Source: Streptomyces cynarae
Lineage (GTDB): Bacteria > Actinomycetota > Actinomycetes > Streptomycetales > Streptomycetaceae
Assembly (NCBI RefSeq): GCF_025642135.1
Contig: NZ_CP106793.1
Span: 6,044,001-6,108,000 of the forward strand
Direction of reading: 5' to 3'
Length of the DNA stretch: 64,000 nucleotides
Below are positions 38,386-47,878 of this stretch, one piece after another. Within the stretch, counting starts at the first letter, position 1; every line of letters starts with the position of its first letter. The translations under genes were made by a program, and so were the position numbers. The notes below the pieces were generated by a model that did not search any database, was not told the DNA's origin, and was given only the letters and a program-made list of their open reading frames with translations.

Positions 38386-39475
38386 ACACCGTCGGGATCT
38401 GCGGCCGCCACAGGGCCATGCTGTGGCCGCCCGCGCTGTGCGGGATCAGCACCGCGCGTACCACCGTCGGCGGCTTCGCGATCGCCTGCAGCGCGGCGGC
38501 CGCCTGGTAGCCGTCGCCCATCTGGCCCGAGAGGTACAGCGAGATCCGGGGCGGGGTGCGGTAGCCCTTCAGGATGAAGTACGGGTTGTTCTGCCGGCGC
38601 AGCTCGACGCTCCGCGCGGCCAGCGAGTTGCGCTCGCCGATCGGGTCGTTGTAGCCGGACAGGCTGATCGCGGCCCGGTAGCGGTCGGGGTGCGCGACCG
38701 CGAGCTTCGCGGCGCAGTGCGCCCCCGCGGAGTACCCGGCGGTCGCCCATCCGTTCGGGGCGGCCTGGGCGCGGAAGTTGTCCGTGATCATCTTGGGCAC
38801 GTCGACGCTGAGCCAGGAGTCGGCGTTCACGACGCCCGGGATGTTCGCGCAGCCGGTGTCGACCTTGGCGATGAGGTTGGTGCGCGGCGACACCAGGATG
38901 AACGGCTCCACCTGCCCGCTCTGCATCAGCGGCAGCAGCTGCTCGTGCACCTTCAGCGAGCCGAACCAGGCCTTGGCCGAGCCCGGGTAGCCGGACAGCA
39001 GCTCCACCACCGGGAACTTCTTGTCCTTGTAGGCGGGGTCGTTGTACTGCGGCGGCAGCCACACGTAGACCTCGGCGTCGACGCCGGAGACCCGGCCCTT
39101 GAGCTGGGTGACCTCCACCCCGCCGGCCGCGCGCATGCCCGGGCCGTCGGCCGGGGTGAACGTCTGTTTGACCTTGGGCAGGGCCTTGATCTGGATGCCG
39201 CCGGTGCCGTCCTGGCCGAGGTCGGCGGCCTGCTGCACGTGGTTGCCGGTGCCGAACAGGTCGGACCAGTTGTCGTAGAGGCTGTTGGCGTTGTTCACCA
39301 GGACGAAGACGAGGGTGACCGCCGTCGCCTGGGCGAACACGAGCATGAGCACGCGGACGGCCTGGCGCAGCACCATCGGGCCCCGCAGCCGCGACCACAG
39401 GAGCAGAGGCAGGATGAGGGCGACCGCCAAGAGGACGATCGACGTGATGAGGAACGGCGTCCCGGTCAGGCTCAT
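38252..39475 (-). CDS. Membrane-anchored alpha/beta-hydrolase (esterase family)
   Basis: A 407-residue protein with two to three N-terminal membrane segments (about 8-27, 38-60) followed by an outward-facing esterase D/mycolyltransferase-like hydrolase domain: VYVWLPPQYNDPAYKDKKFPVVELLSGYPG, the nucleophile elbow GYSAGAH and IPHSAGGHSMALWRPQIP near the end with a likely catalytic His. The final ~30 residues (SLPQPHWTAGSRRAELASG...) are read antisense to the TRIC gene and are probably not native. The esterase substrate is unknown. Confidence 0.85.
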   Translation of the reverse strand: MSLTGTPFLITSIVLLAVALILPLLLWSRLRGPMVLRQAVRVLMLVFAQATAVTLVFVLVNNANSLYDNWSDLFGTGNHVQQAADLGQDGTGGIQIKALPKVKQTFTPADGPGMRAAGGVEVTQLKGRVSGVDAEVYVWLPPQYNDPAYKDKKFPVVELLSGYPGSAKAWFGSLKVHEQLLPLMQSGQVEPFILVSPRTNLIAKVDTGCANIPGVVNADSWLSVDVPKMITDNFRAQAAPNGWATAGYSAGAHCAAKLAVAHPDRYRAAISLSGYNDPIGERNSLAARSVELRRQNNPYFILKGYRTPPRISLYLSGQMGDGYQAAAALQAIAKPPTVVRAVLIPHSAGGHSMALWRPQIPTVFTWLSQQMTGQATGSLPQPHWTAGSRRAELASGTSSPSGVVRKR

Positions 39476-39696
39476 CGGCTATGCGGCTCTTCCTGTGAAC
39501 GGGCGGAACGGGCTGTACATCTTCTGAGAGGGAGCCGGCGGCCCGTCGGTCACGGACGTGTGGGGACACTTACCGGGAAATTGCCAAAACCTCACCGGAG
39601 AATGGCCGAAAGTCGCGCAGAGGTCCGACGCGACGTCACTCACTCGACCGTCCCTCAAAGCTACTGCTTAGTAATTTCTTGTTGTACGGTTCTGGC

Positions 39697-40557
39697 ATGC
39701 CAGAAGCAGCTACCGCACCGGCCGCGCGGGCCACGATCGGCGACAGCGAGTTCGACCGCGACACCGCGGTCACCCGACGGGAACCCGGCGTCTACGACAT
39801 CGACCTCTCCGCCGGCTGGACGATCATCAACGCCGTCAACGGCGGCTATCTGCTGGCCGTCCTGGGCCGCGCCCTCGCGGACGCCCTGCCGCACCCGGAC
39901 CCCTTCACCGTCTCGGCGCACTACCTGACGGCCTCCCAGCCGGGCCCGGCCGTCGTGCGCACGGACGTGGTGCGCACCGGCCGCACCCTCTCCACGGGCC
40001 AGGCGTCCCTCTTCCAGTTCGACGAGGAGGGTCACGAGGTGGAGCGCATACGCGTCCTCGCCTCCTACGGCGACCTGGACTCCCTCCCCGACGACGTCCG
40101 TACGAGCGCGCGGCCGCCCGCGATGCCGCCCCTGGACCAGTGCTTCGGCCCGCAGGACGCTCCGGCGCCGGTCCCCGGCAGCTCTGCCATCACCGACCGG
40201 CTGATGCTCAAGCTGGACCCCGCGACCCTGGGCTGGGCGCTCGGCGCCCCCTCGGGGAAGGGTGAGATGCGTGCCTGGTTCGGCCTCGCCGACGGCCGGG
40301 ACGCCGACCCCCTGTCCCTGCTGCTCGCGGTGGACGCACTGCCGCCCACCGCCTTCGAGCTGGGAATCTCCGGCTGGGTGCCGACGATCGAACTGACCGT
40401 GCACGTACGCTCCCGCCCGGCTCCGGGCCCCCTGCGCGTCTCGATCACCACCCGCAACCTCGCCGGCGGCTTCCTGGAGGAGGACGCGGAGGTCTGGGAC
40501 GCCGACGACCGCCTGGTCGCCCAGTCCCGCCAACTGGCCCGCGTCAAACTGCCCTGA
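39697..40557 (+). CDS. Acyl-CoA thioesterase family protein (TesB-like double hotdog)
   Basis: A 286-residue cytoplasmic protein. The N-terminal hotdog half has SAGWTIINAVNGGYLLAVLGRALAD, FTVSAHYLTASQPGPAVVRTDVVRTGRTLSTGQASLFQ; the C-terminal half has DPLSLLLAVDALPPTAFELG and PTIELTVHVRSRPAPGPLRVS. This is the thioesterase-like superfamily common in actinomycetes. It starts at ATG 39697; a TACGGT box just upstream may give a leaderless mRNA. It is divergent from the esterase with 221 bases between. Confidence 0.87.
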   Translation: MPEAATAPAARATIGDSEFDRDTAVTRREPGVYDIDLSAGWTIINAVNGGYLLAVLGRALADALPHPDPFTVSAHYLTASQPGPAVVRTDVVRTGRTLSTGQASLFQFDEEGHEVERIRVLASYGDLDSLPDDVRTSARPPAMPPLDQCFGPQDAPAPVPGSSAITDRLMLKLDPATLGWALGAPSGKGEMRAWFGLADGRDADPLSLLLAVDALPPTAFELGISGWVPTIELTVHVRSRPAPGPLRVSITTRNLAGGFLEEDAEVWDADDRLVAQSRQLARVKLP

Positions 40558-40654
40558 CCCGAACACCTGGACCGGCTGCCGCAGGGGCAAGGGCGGCGGA
40601 GCGAAAACCCCATCCCCGCCGCACCGGCCGCACCTGCCCCACCGCGGCCCGGTC

Positions 40655-41284
40655 CTAGCCGTCCAGCGGCCGGCGGCCCAGCCACGCCGCCAGGCGCGCG
40701 TAGGCGTCGGCCCCCTCGGGGGCCGGAACCGCCGACGCGAACGGCAGGTCGTCGCCCCGCTCCGCATCCGGCAGGACGAGGCGGCCCACCGCGAGCGCGA
40801 ACTCCGCCAGTTCCGGGTCCAGGTCACCGGGCCGCCCCAGGGCCTGCCAGAGATCCCAGGTGTGGGCCACGCACTCCATGACATACCCGGCCAGCGCATT
40901 GCGCCCCGGCGCCTCTCCCCACGGCACGCGCACCGCCGCCTCCAGCCGGCCGTCGTCCGCCCAGCCCCGCCGCACCGCCGACCTGGCCTCGTCGTACGCG
41001 GCCGCCCAGCCGTCGTCCGGAACGCCGTCCACGAAGGGATGCACGGCCATACCGTCGCCGCCCGCGCCGACCTGGGCGATCCGCAGGGTGCCACCGACGA
41101 TGTGCGACAGCAGCGTCCGTACGTCGAGCTCCGTACACGGCGTCGGACCCGCGAGCTGCCCCGGCCGTACGGTCTCGATCAGTGCGGCGGCCTGCTCGGC
41201 GGCGCGGGCGTACACGGGGCGGGGGTCGGTCATGGTGTCGGTGGTCGTGGCGGTGCCGTTCGCCATGGCGGTCTCGATGGTCAT
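40655..41284 (-). CDS. TIGR03086-family metal-binding protein (DinB/mycothiol-dependent maleylpyruvate isomerase fold)
   Basis: A 209-residue protein with the helical-bundle fold of DinB/MDMPI proteins: PTPCTELDVRTLLSHIVGGTLRIAQ, then NALAGYVMECVAHTWDLWQALGRP, whose histidines are the likely metal ligands, and the family ending with ...YARLAAWLGRRP. Members may use mycothiol, consistent with an actinomycete. It is divergent from the WYL regulator at 41397, which may control it through the TGAC/GTCA site in the 112-base gap. Confidence 0.85.
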   Translation of the reverse strand: MTIETAMANGTATTTDTMTDPRPVYARAAEQAAALIETVRPGQLAGPTPCTELDVRTLLSHIVGGTLRIAQVGAGGDGMAVHPFVDGVPDDGWAAAYDEARSAVRRGWADDGRLEAAVRVPWGEAPGRNALAGYVMECVAHTWDLWQALGRPGDLDPELAEFALAVGRLVLPDAERGDDLPFASAVPAPEGADAYARLAAWLGRRPLDG

Positions 41285-41341
41285 GGTCCTCTCCGTTCTG
41301 TTCGGGTCCGCGAGGGATGACCGGAGACTCGCGCCATAACC

Positions 41342-41356
41342 TGACAGATTCCGTCA
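41342..41356. promoter_or_regulatory. Probable WYL-regulator operator
   Basis: TGAC-AGATTCC-GTCA is a near-palindrome midway between the divergent TIGR03086 gene and the WYL/YafY regulator. CTGACAG-type palindromes are usual for YafY-like repressors controlling the divergent gene (family knowledge). Confidence 0.5.
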
Positions 41357-41396
41357 ACATTTGCGCGGCCGTACCCGCGCCCGCGATCCTGTGCCG

Positions 41397-42362
41397 GTGA
41401 AGTCCGACCGCCTGCTGTCGATCCTCCTGCTGCTCCAGACCCGCGGCCGCGTCCCCGCCCACGAACTCGCCGAGCGGCTGGAGGTGTCGGTGCGCACCAT
41501 CTACCGCGACATCGAGGCCCTCTCCGCCTCCGGTGTCCCGGTGTACGCGGAGCGCGGACGGCACGGCGGCATCGAACTGCTCGCCGGATTCCGTACGGAC
41601 GTCACGGGCCTGACCGCCGACGAGTCCCGCGCCCTGTTCATCCTCGCCGCCCAGGGCGCGCACGCCGCGCTCGGCCTCGACGCCGCCCTCGGCTCCGCGC
41701 TGCGCAAGGTGATGGCGGCGCTGCCCGCCCCGCACCGCCCGGCCGCCGAGGCCACCAGCCGCCGCATCCTGGTCGACGCCACGCGCTGGAAGGGAGGGCC
41801 GCAGTCCGCCGTCGACCTGGACTCCCTCCAGGACGCGGTGTTCGCCGACCGCCGCCTCAGGCTGCACTACCGGCACAGCGGGGCGACGACCCCGCGCACG
41901 TACACCGTGGACCCGTACGGGCTCGTCTCCAAGGCCGGTGTCTGGTACCTGGTCGCCGACCGCCGCGGTACCCCCCGGTTGTTCCGCGCGGACCGGGTGC
42001 GCTCGGCGACCCTGCTGCCGGACCCGGTGCGGCGGCGCCCCGGTGTCGAACTCGCCGACGTGTGGGAGGTGCTGCGCCGGCAGGTCGAGGAGCGGCCGGG
42101 CGGCTTCGAGGTGACGGTCCGGGTGCGCCGCGACATCCTGGACATGTTCCAGCGGCTGACCGCCTCCGCGCTCGTCGCCCTGCCGGAGGACGACGGCGAG
42201 AGTCCCTGGGCGACCGCCCGGCTGTCGTACGGGTTCGTCCGCGAGGTGCGCCAACTGCTGATGTTCGCCGACCGGTTGGAGGTCCTGGCACCGCCCGAGG
42301 CCTGCGAGGAACTGCTGCGGGCGGCGGCCTCCGTCACGGAACTGTACCGGCGCGAGGACTGA
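41397..42362 (+). CDS. YafY-like transcriptional regulator (HTH_11 and WYL domains)
   Basis: A 321-residue regulator with an N-terminal winged HTH (RLLSILLLLQTRGRVPAHELAERLEVSVRTIYRDIEALSASGVPVYAERGRHGG), then the WYL domain (YRHSGATTPRTYTVDPYGLVSKAGVWYLVADRRGTPRLFRADRV) and a WCX C-terminal part. WYL domains sense ligands, sometimes nucleic acids. It starts at GTG 41397 (another GTG at 41391). Likely local repressor of the divergent metal-binding protein gene. Confidence 0.92.
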   Translation: MKSDRLLSILLLLQTRGRVPAHELAERLEVSVRTIYRDIEALSASGVPVYAERGRHGGIELLAGFRTDVTGLTADESRALFILAAQGAHAALGLDAALGSALRKVMAALPAPHRPAAEATSRRILVDATRWKGGPQSAVDLDSLQDAVFADRRLRLHYRHSGATTPRTYTVDPYGLVSKAGVWYLVADRRGTPRLFRADRVRSATLLPDPVRRRPGVELADVWEVLRRQVEERPGGFEVTVRVRRDILDMFQRLTASALVALPEDDGESPWATARLSYGFVREVRQLLMFADRLEVLAPPEACEELLRAAASVTELYRRED

Positions 42363-42567
42363 GCCCCGGGACGAACGCGCAGGTCGGCGAGGTGACTTGG
42401 CGCCCCTTTCGCCCGCCGCACAGCCACGTCACAGGACGGCCTGGGTCAAGCCCCGAGGGGGCCGGCGGTTCGGGCGGCGGGTCCGGCGGCGGTCAGGGCG
42501 GCTGCGGCGGCCCCGGCGGACAGCCGGGCGGACAGGGGCGGCAGGCCCGGGGCTGATCCGCGGACCG

Positions 42568-43194
42568 TCACTCCTTCCAGTGGTGGCGGCCGATGCTGAT
42601 CAGCCGCATCCGCTGGACGGCGAGCCGGGCCACCCGGTCCCGGTCCTCGGCGGCGCCCTCCATGGCCTCCAGGAACTGGGAAGCGGTCACCAGCATCTGG
42701 TCGACGTACAGACCGGCGAGCATCAGCAGGTCCTCCTCGCTCCATCCGGCGGACTCCGGGTGTTCGGCCAGCGCGACCTTCACCTCCTCGGCGAACCGGG
42801 CGAGTTGCCGGCGTATCGCCTCCCGCACCGGCTGGACGCCACCGTGCCGTTCTCGGGCGATGAACCGTACGTGTGCGGGGTACGCGTCCACATGACGGGC
42901 GATCAGCCCGACGGCGCGCTCGATGCGTTCGTCGCTGTCACCGGTCGCGGAGACCGTGGACTCGATCATCGGGTGGAGGCTGCCGAGGGCCTCCTCGACC
43001 AGCTCCACGCCGAGATCCGCGGTCGACCGGAAATGCCGGTAGAAGGCGGTCGGTGCGACGCCGACCGCACGGGTGACCTCGCGCAGCCCCAGGCTGCTCA
43101 GGCTCTGCTCCTCCAGCAGGCCGAGCGCCGCGTCCAGCAGCGCCTGCCGGGTCTTCTGCTTCTGGGCCTGCCGGATGCCGAGGGTGTGACTCAT
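42568..43194 (-). CDS. TetR-family transcriptional regulator
   Basis: A 208-residue repressor with HTH at the N-terminus: RQALLDAALGLLEEQSLSSLGLREVTRAVGVAPTAFYRHFRSTADLG. The ligand domain begins near 70 and matches FabR/DesT-type regulators in shape (VDAYPAHVRFIARERHGG), so a lipid-related role is possible but uncertain. It is divergent from a small membrane protein gene; two copies of a CAGT-AACAACTG element lie between. The 205 bases after its stop (42363-42567) are G/C-rich and contain nothing recognisable. Confidence 0.9.
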   Translation of the reverse strand: MSHTLGIRQAQKQKTRQALLDAALGLLEEQSLSSLGLREVTRAVGVAPTAFYRHFRSTADLGVELVEEALGSLHPMIESTVSATGDSDERIERAVGLIARHVDAYPAHVRFIARERHGGVQPVREAIRRQLARFAEEVKVALAEHPESAGWSEEDLLMLAGLYVDQMLVTASQFLEAMEGAAEDRDRVARLAVQRMRLISIGRHHWKE

Positions 43195-43200
43195 GCCATG

Positions 43201-43287
43201 CAGTTAACAACTGTTCTCTGTAATTGGAAAGCCATGGGACGCGCTAGACTGGGAAGTCAGTGAACAACTGTAACAACAACCGTTCAC
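43201..43287. promoter_or_regulatory. Two candidate TetR operator sites
   Basis: CAGTTAACAACTG (43201-43213) has inverted arms CAGTT/AACTG. CAGTGAACAACTG (43258-43270) differs from it at one base. GTGAAC (43260-43265) also pairs with GTTCAC (43282-43287). They flank the divergent promoter region between the TetR gene and the small membrane protein gene. Confidence 0.5.
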
Positions 43288-43328
43288 CGAAATGTCACGA
43301 GAGGCATCCCGGAGGGGGATCTCGTCCC

Positions 43329-43496
43329 ATGCTGTTCCTCGTCGCCGCGCTCCTGCTGCTGGGCACCGTCCTGGGCACCGTGGCCCACGCCCCGCTCTCC
43401 TTCACCCTCGTCGCCGCGGCCGTCATCGCCGTATGGCTCGTGGTCTTCGCGCTCCGCGAGCGGCACGGGCGCCGCCGGCACACGTCGGCGCACTAA
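43329..43496 (+). CDS. Small hypothetical membrane protein
   Basis: A 55-residue protein with two hydrophobic segments (LFLVAALLLLGTVLGTVA and FTLVAAAVIAVWLVVFAL) and a basic tail RERHGRRRHTSAH. ATG 43329 is chosen; a GTG at 43260 in the same frame would overlap the second TetR operator copy and add polar residues. Probably controlled by the divergent TetR gene. Function unknown. Confidence 0.6.
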   Translation: MLFLVAALLLLGTVLGTVAHAPLSFTLVAAAVIAVWLVVFALRERHGRRRHTSAH

Positions 43497-43535
43497 GACC
43501 GCCGCACGTCCTTCGACTCTCGGGAGCTGACTGTC

Positions 43536-43865
43536 ATGCAACTCACCGCCGTACGAACCAAGGACACCACCGCACGCGGCCAGGACGCCGCCACACGCGG
43601 CAAGGAGACCGCCGCCCCGGCCGGCCGCACCGGCGTGCGCGACGCGAACGGCATGGCCGTCGCGTCCTTCATCCTCGGCCTGATCGGCCTGCTGGTCCTG
43701 AACGTGGTGCTGGGCCCGATCGCCATCGCCCTGGCCGCGGTGGCCCTGTGGCGCGGCACGACCCGCCGGGGCCGCGCCCTGCTGGGCCTCGGCCTGGGCG
43801 TGGCGGACCTGGTGCTCCTGGTGACGTTCATGCAGCTGGACCACACGGTGTCCTGGAGCTTCTGA
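43536..43865 (+). CDS. DUF4190-type small membrane protein
   Basis: A 109-residue protein: a polar Thr/Lys-rich N-terminus, then NGMAVASFILGLIGLLVLNVVLGPIAIALAAVALWRGTTRRGRALLGLGLGVADLVLLV with two membrane segments, the typical DUF4190 pattern. Function unknown. It lies 39 bases after the small membrane protein gene and may share its transcript. Confidence 0.75.
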   Translation: MQLTAVRTKDTTARGQDAATRGKETAAPAGRTGVRDANGMAVASFILGLIGLLVLNVVLGPIAIALAAVALWRGTTRRGRALLGLGLGVADLVLLVTFMQLDHTVSWSF

Positions 43866-43952
43866 CCGCCGCCGCCACGACGCCGGGTGCGGCTGCGCCG
43901 AGGCCCGGCCACACCGGCCACCAAACGGGTGGGGCCTAGAATTGGCGTCACC

Positions 43953-45116
43953 ATGGCATACCTCGACCACGCCGCGACCACCCCGATGCTCCCCGAGGCG
44001 GCAGAGGCCCTGACCGCGCACCTCGGCATCACGGGCAACGCCTCCTCGCTGCACGCATCGGGCCGCCGCGCCAGGCGAACCGTCGAAGAGGCCCGCGAAA
44101 CCCTCGCAGAGGCCCTCGGCGCCCGCCCCAGTGAGGTGGTCTTCACCTCCGGCGGCACCGAGGCCGACAACCTCGCCGTGAAGGGCCTGTTCTGGGCGCG
44201 CCGCGCCGCCGACCCGGCCCGCACCCGGGTCCTCGCGAGCCCCGTGGAACACCACGCCGTCCTGGACGCCGTCCACTGGCTCGGCGAACACGAGGGCGCC
44301 ACCGTCGAGTACCTGCCGGTCGACTCCTACGGCCGCGTCCATCCCGAGGCCCTGCGCGAGGCCATCGCCCGCGATCCCGACGACGTCGCCCTCGCCACCG
44401 TGATGTGGGCCAACAACGAGATCGGCACCGTCATGCCGGTCCGCGAACTGGCCGAGACCGCAGCCGAGTTCGGCGTCCCGCTGCACGCGGACGCCGTCCA
44501 GGCCTTCGGCCAGGTCCCCGTCGACTTCGAGGCCTCGGGCCTCGCAGCGATGACGGTCTCCGGCCACAAGATCGGCGGCCCGTACGGCATCGGCGCGCTG
44601 GTCCTCGGCCGCCAGTACAACCCCGTCCCGGTGCTGCACGGCGGCGGCCAGGAACGCCATGTGCGCTCCGGCACCCTGGACGTGCCCGCCATCGCGTCCT
44701 TCGCGGTCGCCGGGCGGCTCGCCGCCGAGCAACGCGAGTGGTTCGCCCGCGAGATCGGCGCCCTGCGCGACGACCTGATCGAGGAGGTCCGCAAGGCGGT
44801 CCCGGACGCGATCCTGGGCGGCGACCCGGTGGACCGGCTCCCGGCCAACGCCCACTTCACGTTCCCCGGTTGCGAGGGCGACTCCCTGCTCCTGCTGCTG
44901 GACGCCCAGGGCATCGAGTGCTCCACGGGCTCCGCCTGTACGGCGGGGGTGGCCCAGCCGAGCCATGTCCTGCTCGCCACCGGCGCCGACCCGGACCTCG
45001 CCCGCGGCACCCTGCGCTTCTCCCTGGGCCACACGTCCACGGAGGCGGACGTGGAGGCGGTCGCGAAGGCGATCGGCCCCGCGGTGGAGCGCGCGCGCAC
45101 GGCGGGGCTGACCTGA
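43953..45116 (+). CDS. Cysteine desulfurase (NifS/IscS-like)
   Basis: PLP enzyme of 387 residues that takes sulfur from cysteine. [10 protein letters not shown] at the start, [30 protein letters not shown], the PLP lysine in [15 protein letters not shown] and the active-site Cys in [12 protein letters not shown] few hundred bases on lies mnmA, whose product needs this sulfur for tRNA thiolation; that pairing is common. ATG 43953 follows CTAGAAT, a possible -10, so the mRNA may be leaderless. Confidence 0.96.
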   Translation: MAYLDHAATTPMLPEAAEALTAHLGITGNASSLHASGRRARRTVEEARETLAEALGARPSEVVFTSGGTEADNLAVKGLFWARRAADPARTRVLASPVEHHAVLDAVHWLGEHEGATVEYLPVDSYGRVHPEALREAIARDPDDVALATVMWANNEIGTVMPVRELAETAAEFGVPLHADAVQAFGQVPVDFEASGLAAMTVSGHKIGGPYGIGALVLGRQYNPVPVLHGGGQERHVRSGTLDVPAIASFAVAGRLAAEQREWFAREIGALRDDLIEEVRKAVPDAILGGDPVDRLPANAHFTFPGCEGDSLLLLLDAQGIECSTGSACTAGVAQPSHVLLATGADPDLARGTLRFSLGHTSTEADVEAVAKAIGPAVERARTAGLT

Positions 45117-45122
45117 CACCGG

Positions 45123-45176
45123 CCTCCGGGCCCTACCGGGCCTCCGGGCCCTACCGGGCCTCCGGGCCCTACCGGG
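45123..45176. repeat. 18-bp tandem repeat, three copies
   Basis: CCTCCGGGCCCTACCGGG occurs three times exactly between the convergent desulfurase and amidase genes. The third copy includes the amidase stop codon (45169-45171). The GC-rich units could also serve as a two-way terminator. Confidence 0.9.
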
Positions 45177-45825
45177 TCCGCGCCGCCCGTTCCCGTCGTG
45201 CGAGCCGCATGTACCGCTCCCAGTCCCAGTGGGGTCCCGGATCCGTGTGGTCCGTGCCCGGCACCTGGGCGTGCCCGATGATGTGCTCACGGTCGACGGG
45301 TATCCCGTACCGCCCGCAGACCGCGGCCGTGAGCCGCGCCGACGCCGCGTACATCGCGTCGGTGAAGGACGACGCCCGCTCCACGAACCCCTCGTGCTCG
45401 ATGCCGACGCTGCGCTCGTTGTACTCCCGGTTGCCCGCGTGGAACGCCACGTCCAGCTCGCGGATCATCTGCGTGACCCGGCCGTCCCGGCGCACGATGT
45501 AGTGGGCCGCCGCACCGTGCCCGGGGTCCTGGAACGCCTTCACCGCGCTGCTGTAGCCGCCCTGGGTGACATGGACGATCACCCGGTCTATGCCGTAGTC
45601 GTCCGGCCGGTCCGCGCGCCGCAGGTTCGCCGGCGACGCGGCCAGCCACCGCGCACCGGGGAAGTCGACCGCGCCCTTAACCCGCGGCTTCTCGACGCCG
45701 GGGAGCCGCCACCACACATGCGCCAGCTCCTGCCGCGCCAGTACGGCCGTGCCCACGGCGGCCGCCGCACCGCCGAGGACCAGCGCCCGCCGCCCGAGCC
45801 GCCGATCGCCGTCCCTGTCCTTCAT
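45169..45825 (-). CDS. N-acetylmuramoyl-L-alanine amidase (Amidase_2/PGRP fold), exported
   Basis: A 218-residue peptidoglycan amidase. The N-terminus DRRLGRRALVLGGAAAAVGTAVLA looks like a Tat signal without a clear cleavage site. The zinc amidase domain has VIVHVTQGGYSSAVKAFQDP, AAHYIVRRDGRVTQMI, VAFHAGNREYNERSVGIEHEGF and IIGHAQVPGTDHTDPGPHWDW, containing the expected His ligands. It would cleave the lactyl-peptide bond in wall peptidoglycan. It is convergent with the desulfurase. Confidence 0.92.
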   Translation of the reverse strand: MKDRDGDRRLGRRALVLGGAAAAVGTAVLARQELAHVWWRLPGVEKPRVKGAVDFPGARWLAASPANLRRADRPDDYGIDRVIVHVTQGGYSSAVKAFQDPGHGAAAHYIVRRDGRVTQMIRELDVAFHAGNREYNERSVGIEHEGFVERASSFTDAMYAASARLTAAVCGRYGIPVDREHIIGHAQVPGTDHTDPGPHWDWERYMRLARRERAARTR

Positions 45826-45911
45826 GTGTGATCCCCCCTGTGATCCCCGCTGTGATCGTCAACGGATACTCGCCGACAGCGGTTCCCACGGCCCCGTACC
45901 CTTGAAGGGCT

Positions 45912-47036
45912 ATGACTGACACCCCGCAGCGCCCCCTCCGCGTCCTCGCCGCCATGTCCGGCGGGGTCGACTCCGCCGTCGCCGCCGCCCGCGCCGCCGA
46001 GGCGGGCCACGACGTGACCGGCGTCCACCTCGCGCTGTCCGCGAACCCGCAGTCGTTCCGCACGGGCGCGCGCGGCTGTTGCACCATCGAGGACTCGCGC
46101 GACGCCCGCCGCGCCGCGGACGTCATCGGCATCCCGTTCTATGTCTGGGACCTCGCCGACAGGTTCCGCGAGGACGTGGTCGAGGACTTCGTCGCCGAGT
46201 ACGAGGCCGGACGCACCCCGAACCCCTGCCTGCGCTGCAACGAGAAGATCAAGTTCGCGGCGCTGCTCGACAAGGCGCTGGCGCTGGGCTTCGACGCCGT
46301 CTGCACCGGCCACTACGCGAAGATCGTGACGCTGCCCGACGGCTCCCGCGAGCTGCACCGCGCCTCCGACATGGCGAAGGACCAGTCGTACGTGCTCGGC
46401 GTTCTCGACGACAAGCAGCTCGCGCACGCCTTGTTCCCGCTCGGCGACACGGTCACCACCAAGGACGAGATCCGCGCGGAGGCCGAGCGCCGCGGCCTCG
46501 CGGTCGCCAAGAAGCCCGACTCGCACGACATCTGCTTCATCGCCGACGGCGACACCCAGGGCTTCCTCGCCCGCCGGCTCGGCAAGGCCGAGGGCGCCAT
46601 CGTCGACGAGTCCGGCGCCAGGCTGGGCACGCACGACGGCGCGTACGGCTTCACGATCGGCCAGCGCAAGGGCCTCAGGATCGGCACCCCGGCCCCGGAC
46701 GGCAAGCCGCGCTACGTCCTGGACATCTCCCCGGTGACGAACACGGTCACCGTCGGCCCGGCGTCCGCCCTGGACGTCTCCGCCCTCACCGCCATCAAGC
46801 CCCGCTGGTGCGGAACGGCCCCGGCCGGCCCCGGCACCTACACGGCCCAGCTCCGCGCCCACGGCGGCGAGACCGAGGTGACCGCGGAACTCGTCGACGG
46901 TGAACTGAGGGTCCGCTTCACCGAGCCGGTCCGCGGTGTGGCCCCCGGCCAGGCCATCGTCCTGTACGACGGCACGCGCGTGGTGGGCTCCGCGACGATC
47001 GCGTCGACGACGCGGGCGACCACCGCGGTCGCGTAG
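45912..47036 (+). CDS. mnmA: tRNA 2-thiouridine(34) synthase MnmA
   Basis: A 374-residue enzyme that thiolates U34 of certain tRNAs. PP-loop [11 protein letters not shown] near the N-terminus, [12 protein letters not shown] with the first catalytic Cys, [26 protein letters not shown] with the second Cys, and the C-terminal beta-barrel ([11 protein letters not shown] ... RWCGTA). ATG 45912 follows TACCCT at 45897-45902, a plausible -10. Sulfur probably comes from the desulfurase encoded just upstream. Confidence 0.97.
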   Translation: MTDTPQRPLRVLAAMSGGVDSAVAAARAAEAGHDVTGVHLALSANPQSFRTGARGCCTIEDSRDARRAADVIGIPFYVWDLADRFREDVVEDFVAEYEAGRTPNPCLRCNEKIKFAALLDKALALGFDAVCTGHYAKIVTLPDGSRELHRASDMAKDQSYVLGVLDDKQLAHALFPLGDTVTTKDEIRAEAERRGLAVAKKPDSHDICFIADGDTQGFLARRLGKAEGAIVDESGARLGTHDGAYGFTIGQRKGLRIGTPAPDGKPRYVLDISPVTNTVTVGPASALDVSALTAIKPRWCGTAPAGPGTYTAQLRAHGGETEVTAELVDGELRVRFTEPVRGVAPGQAIVLYDGTRVVGSATIASTTRATTAVA

Positions 47037-47059
47037 CCCACGGCCCCCGGCCCCCGGGG

Positions 47060-47842
47060 CTACCGGTCCAAGAACTCCGCCAGCACCGGTGCCAGCACCT
47101 CGGGATCCACCATGTGGGTCTGGCCCGGCAGCGTGCGGTGTGTGCCTCGGGGCGCCGCCCGGGCGATCGCCTCGGCCGCCCTGCGCAGCCACGGAGGGCT
47201 CGCATCGCCCGCGACGGCCAGGGCCGGGACCGTGAGCGAGGCCAGCCGCTCCCGGGGCACCAGCCCGTCGCCCATCACCGCGTCGTCGTAGGCGAGCGTG
47301 TGTGCGATCGCCTCCATGTCCGCCCACATGGGGGACTGGCGGGCGGTCGCGATCACCGCCTCGGCCAGGCCGGTGAGCCTCAGGAACAGCTCCACCGCGT
47401 CCCCGCGCCGCCCGGCCGCGAGCGCCTCGGTCAGATTCCGGGTGTACTCCGCGCGCTCCTCGGCGCCGCCCTCCCCGTAGTCGGCGAACGGCACCTCGTA
47501 CACGGCGACGTGACGAACGGGCAGCCCGCTCGCAGCCGCCCGCAGCACGAGCGCGCCGCCCGACGAGATGCCGTAGAGCGACGCCTCGCCGCCCGCGGCC
47601 TCGATGAGCGCCGCCAGGTCCTCGACCTCGCGGTCTACGGCGTACGGCGCGGTGTCGCCGCTCGCGCCGCGGCCCCGGCGGTCGTACACGATGACGCTGA
47701 AGCGGTCCGAGAGGCGCGCGGCCAGGGGCGCCACAGTGGCGCCCGTGGACATCGCACCGCTCACGAGGACGACCGCCGGGCCCTCACCGGTGCGTTCGTA
47801 GGCGATGGGGGTGCCGTCGCGCGAGATGGTCTGCTTGTCCAT
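47060..47842 (-). CDS. Alpha/beta hydrolase
   Basis: About 260 residues from ATG 47842 (MDKQTISRDGTPIAYERTGEG). Oxyanion strand VVLVSGAMST, nucleophile elbow YGISSGGAL with Ser, acid region AVAGDASPPWL and a late His in LPGQTHMVDPEV complete the triad. A cytoplasmic small-ester hydrolase or related enzyme; the substrate is unknown. It is convergent with mnmA and lies 36 bases after the DUF427 gene in the same direction, so they may be co-transcribed. Confidence 0.88.
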   Translation of the reverse strand: MDKQTISRDGTPIAYERTGEGPAVVLVSGAMSTGATVAPLAARLSDRFSVIVYDRRGRGASGDTAPYAVDREVEDLAALIEAAGGEASLYGISSGGALVLRAAASGLPVRHVAVYEVPFADYGEGGAEERAEYTRNLTEALAAGRRGDAVELFLRLTGLAEAVIATARQSPMWADMEAIAHTLAYDDAVMGDGLVPRERLASLTVPALAVAGDASPPWLRRAAEAIARAAPRGTHRTLPGQTHMVDPEVLAPVLAEFLDR

Positions 47843-47878
47843 GACTGTGAGACTGCCGCAGACCACGGCGCTAATCGG

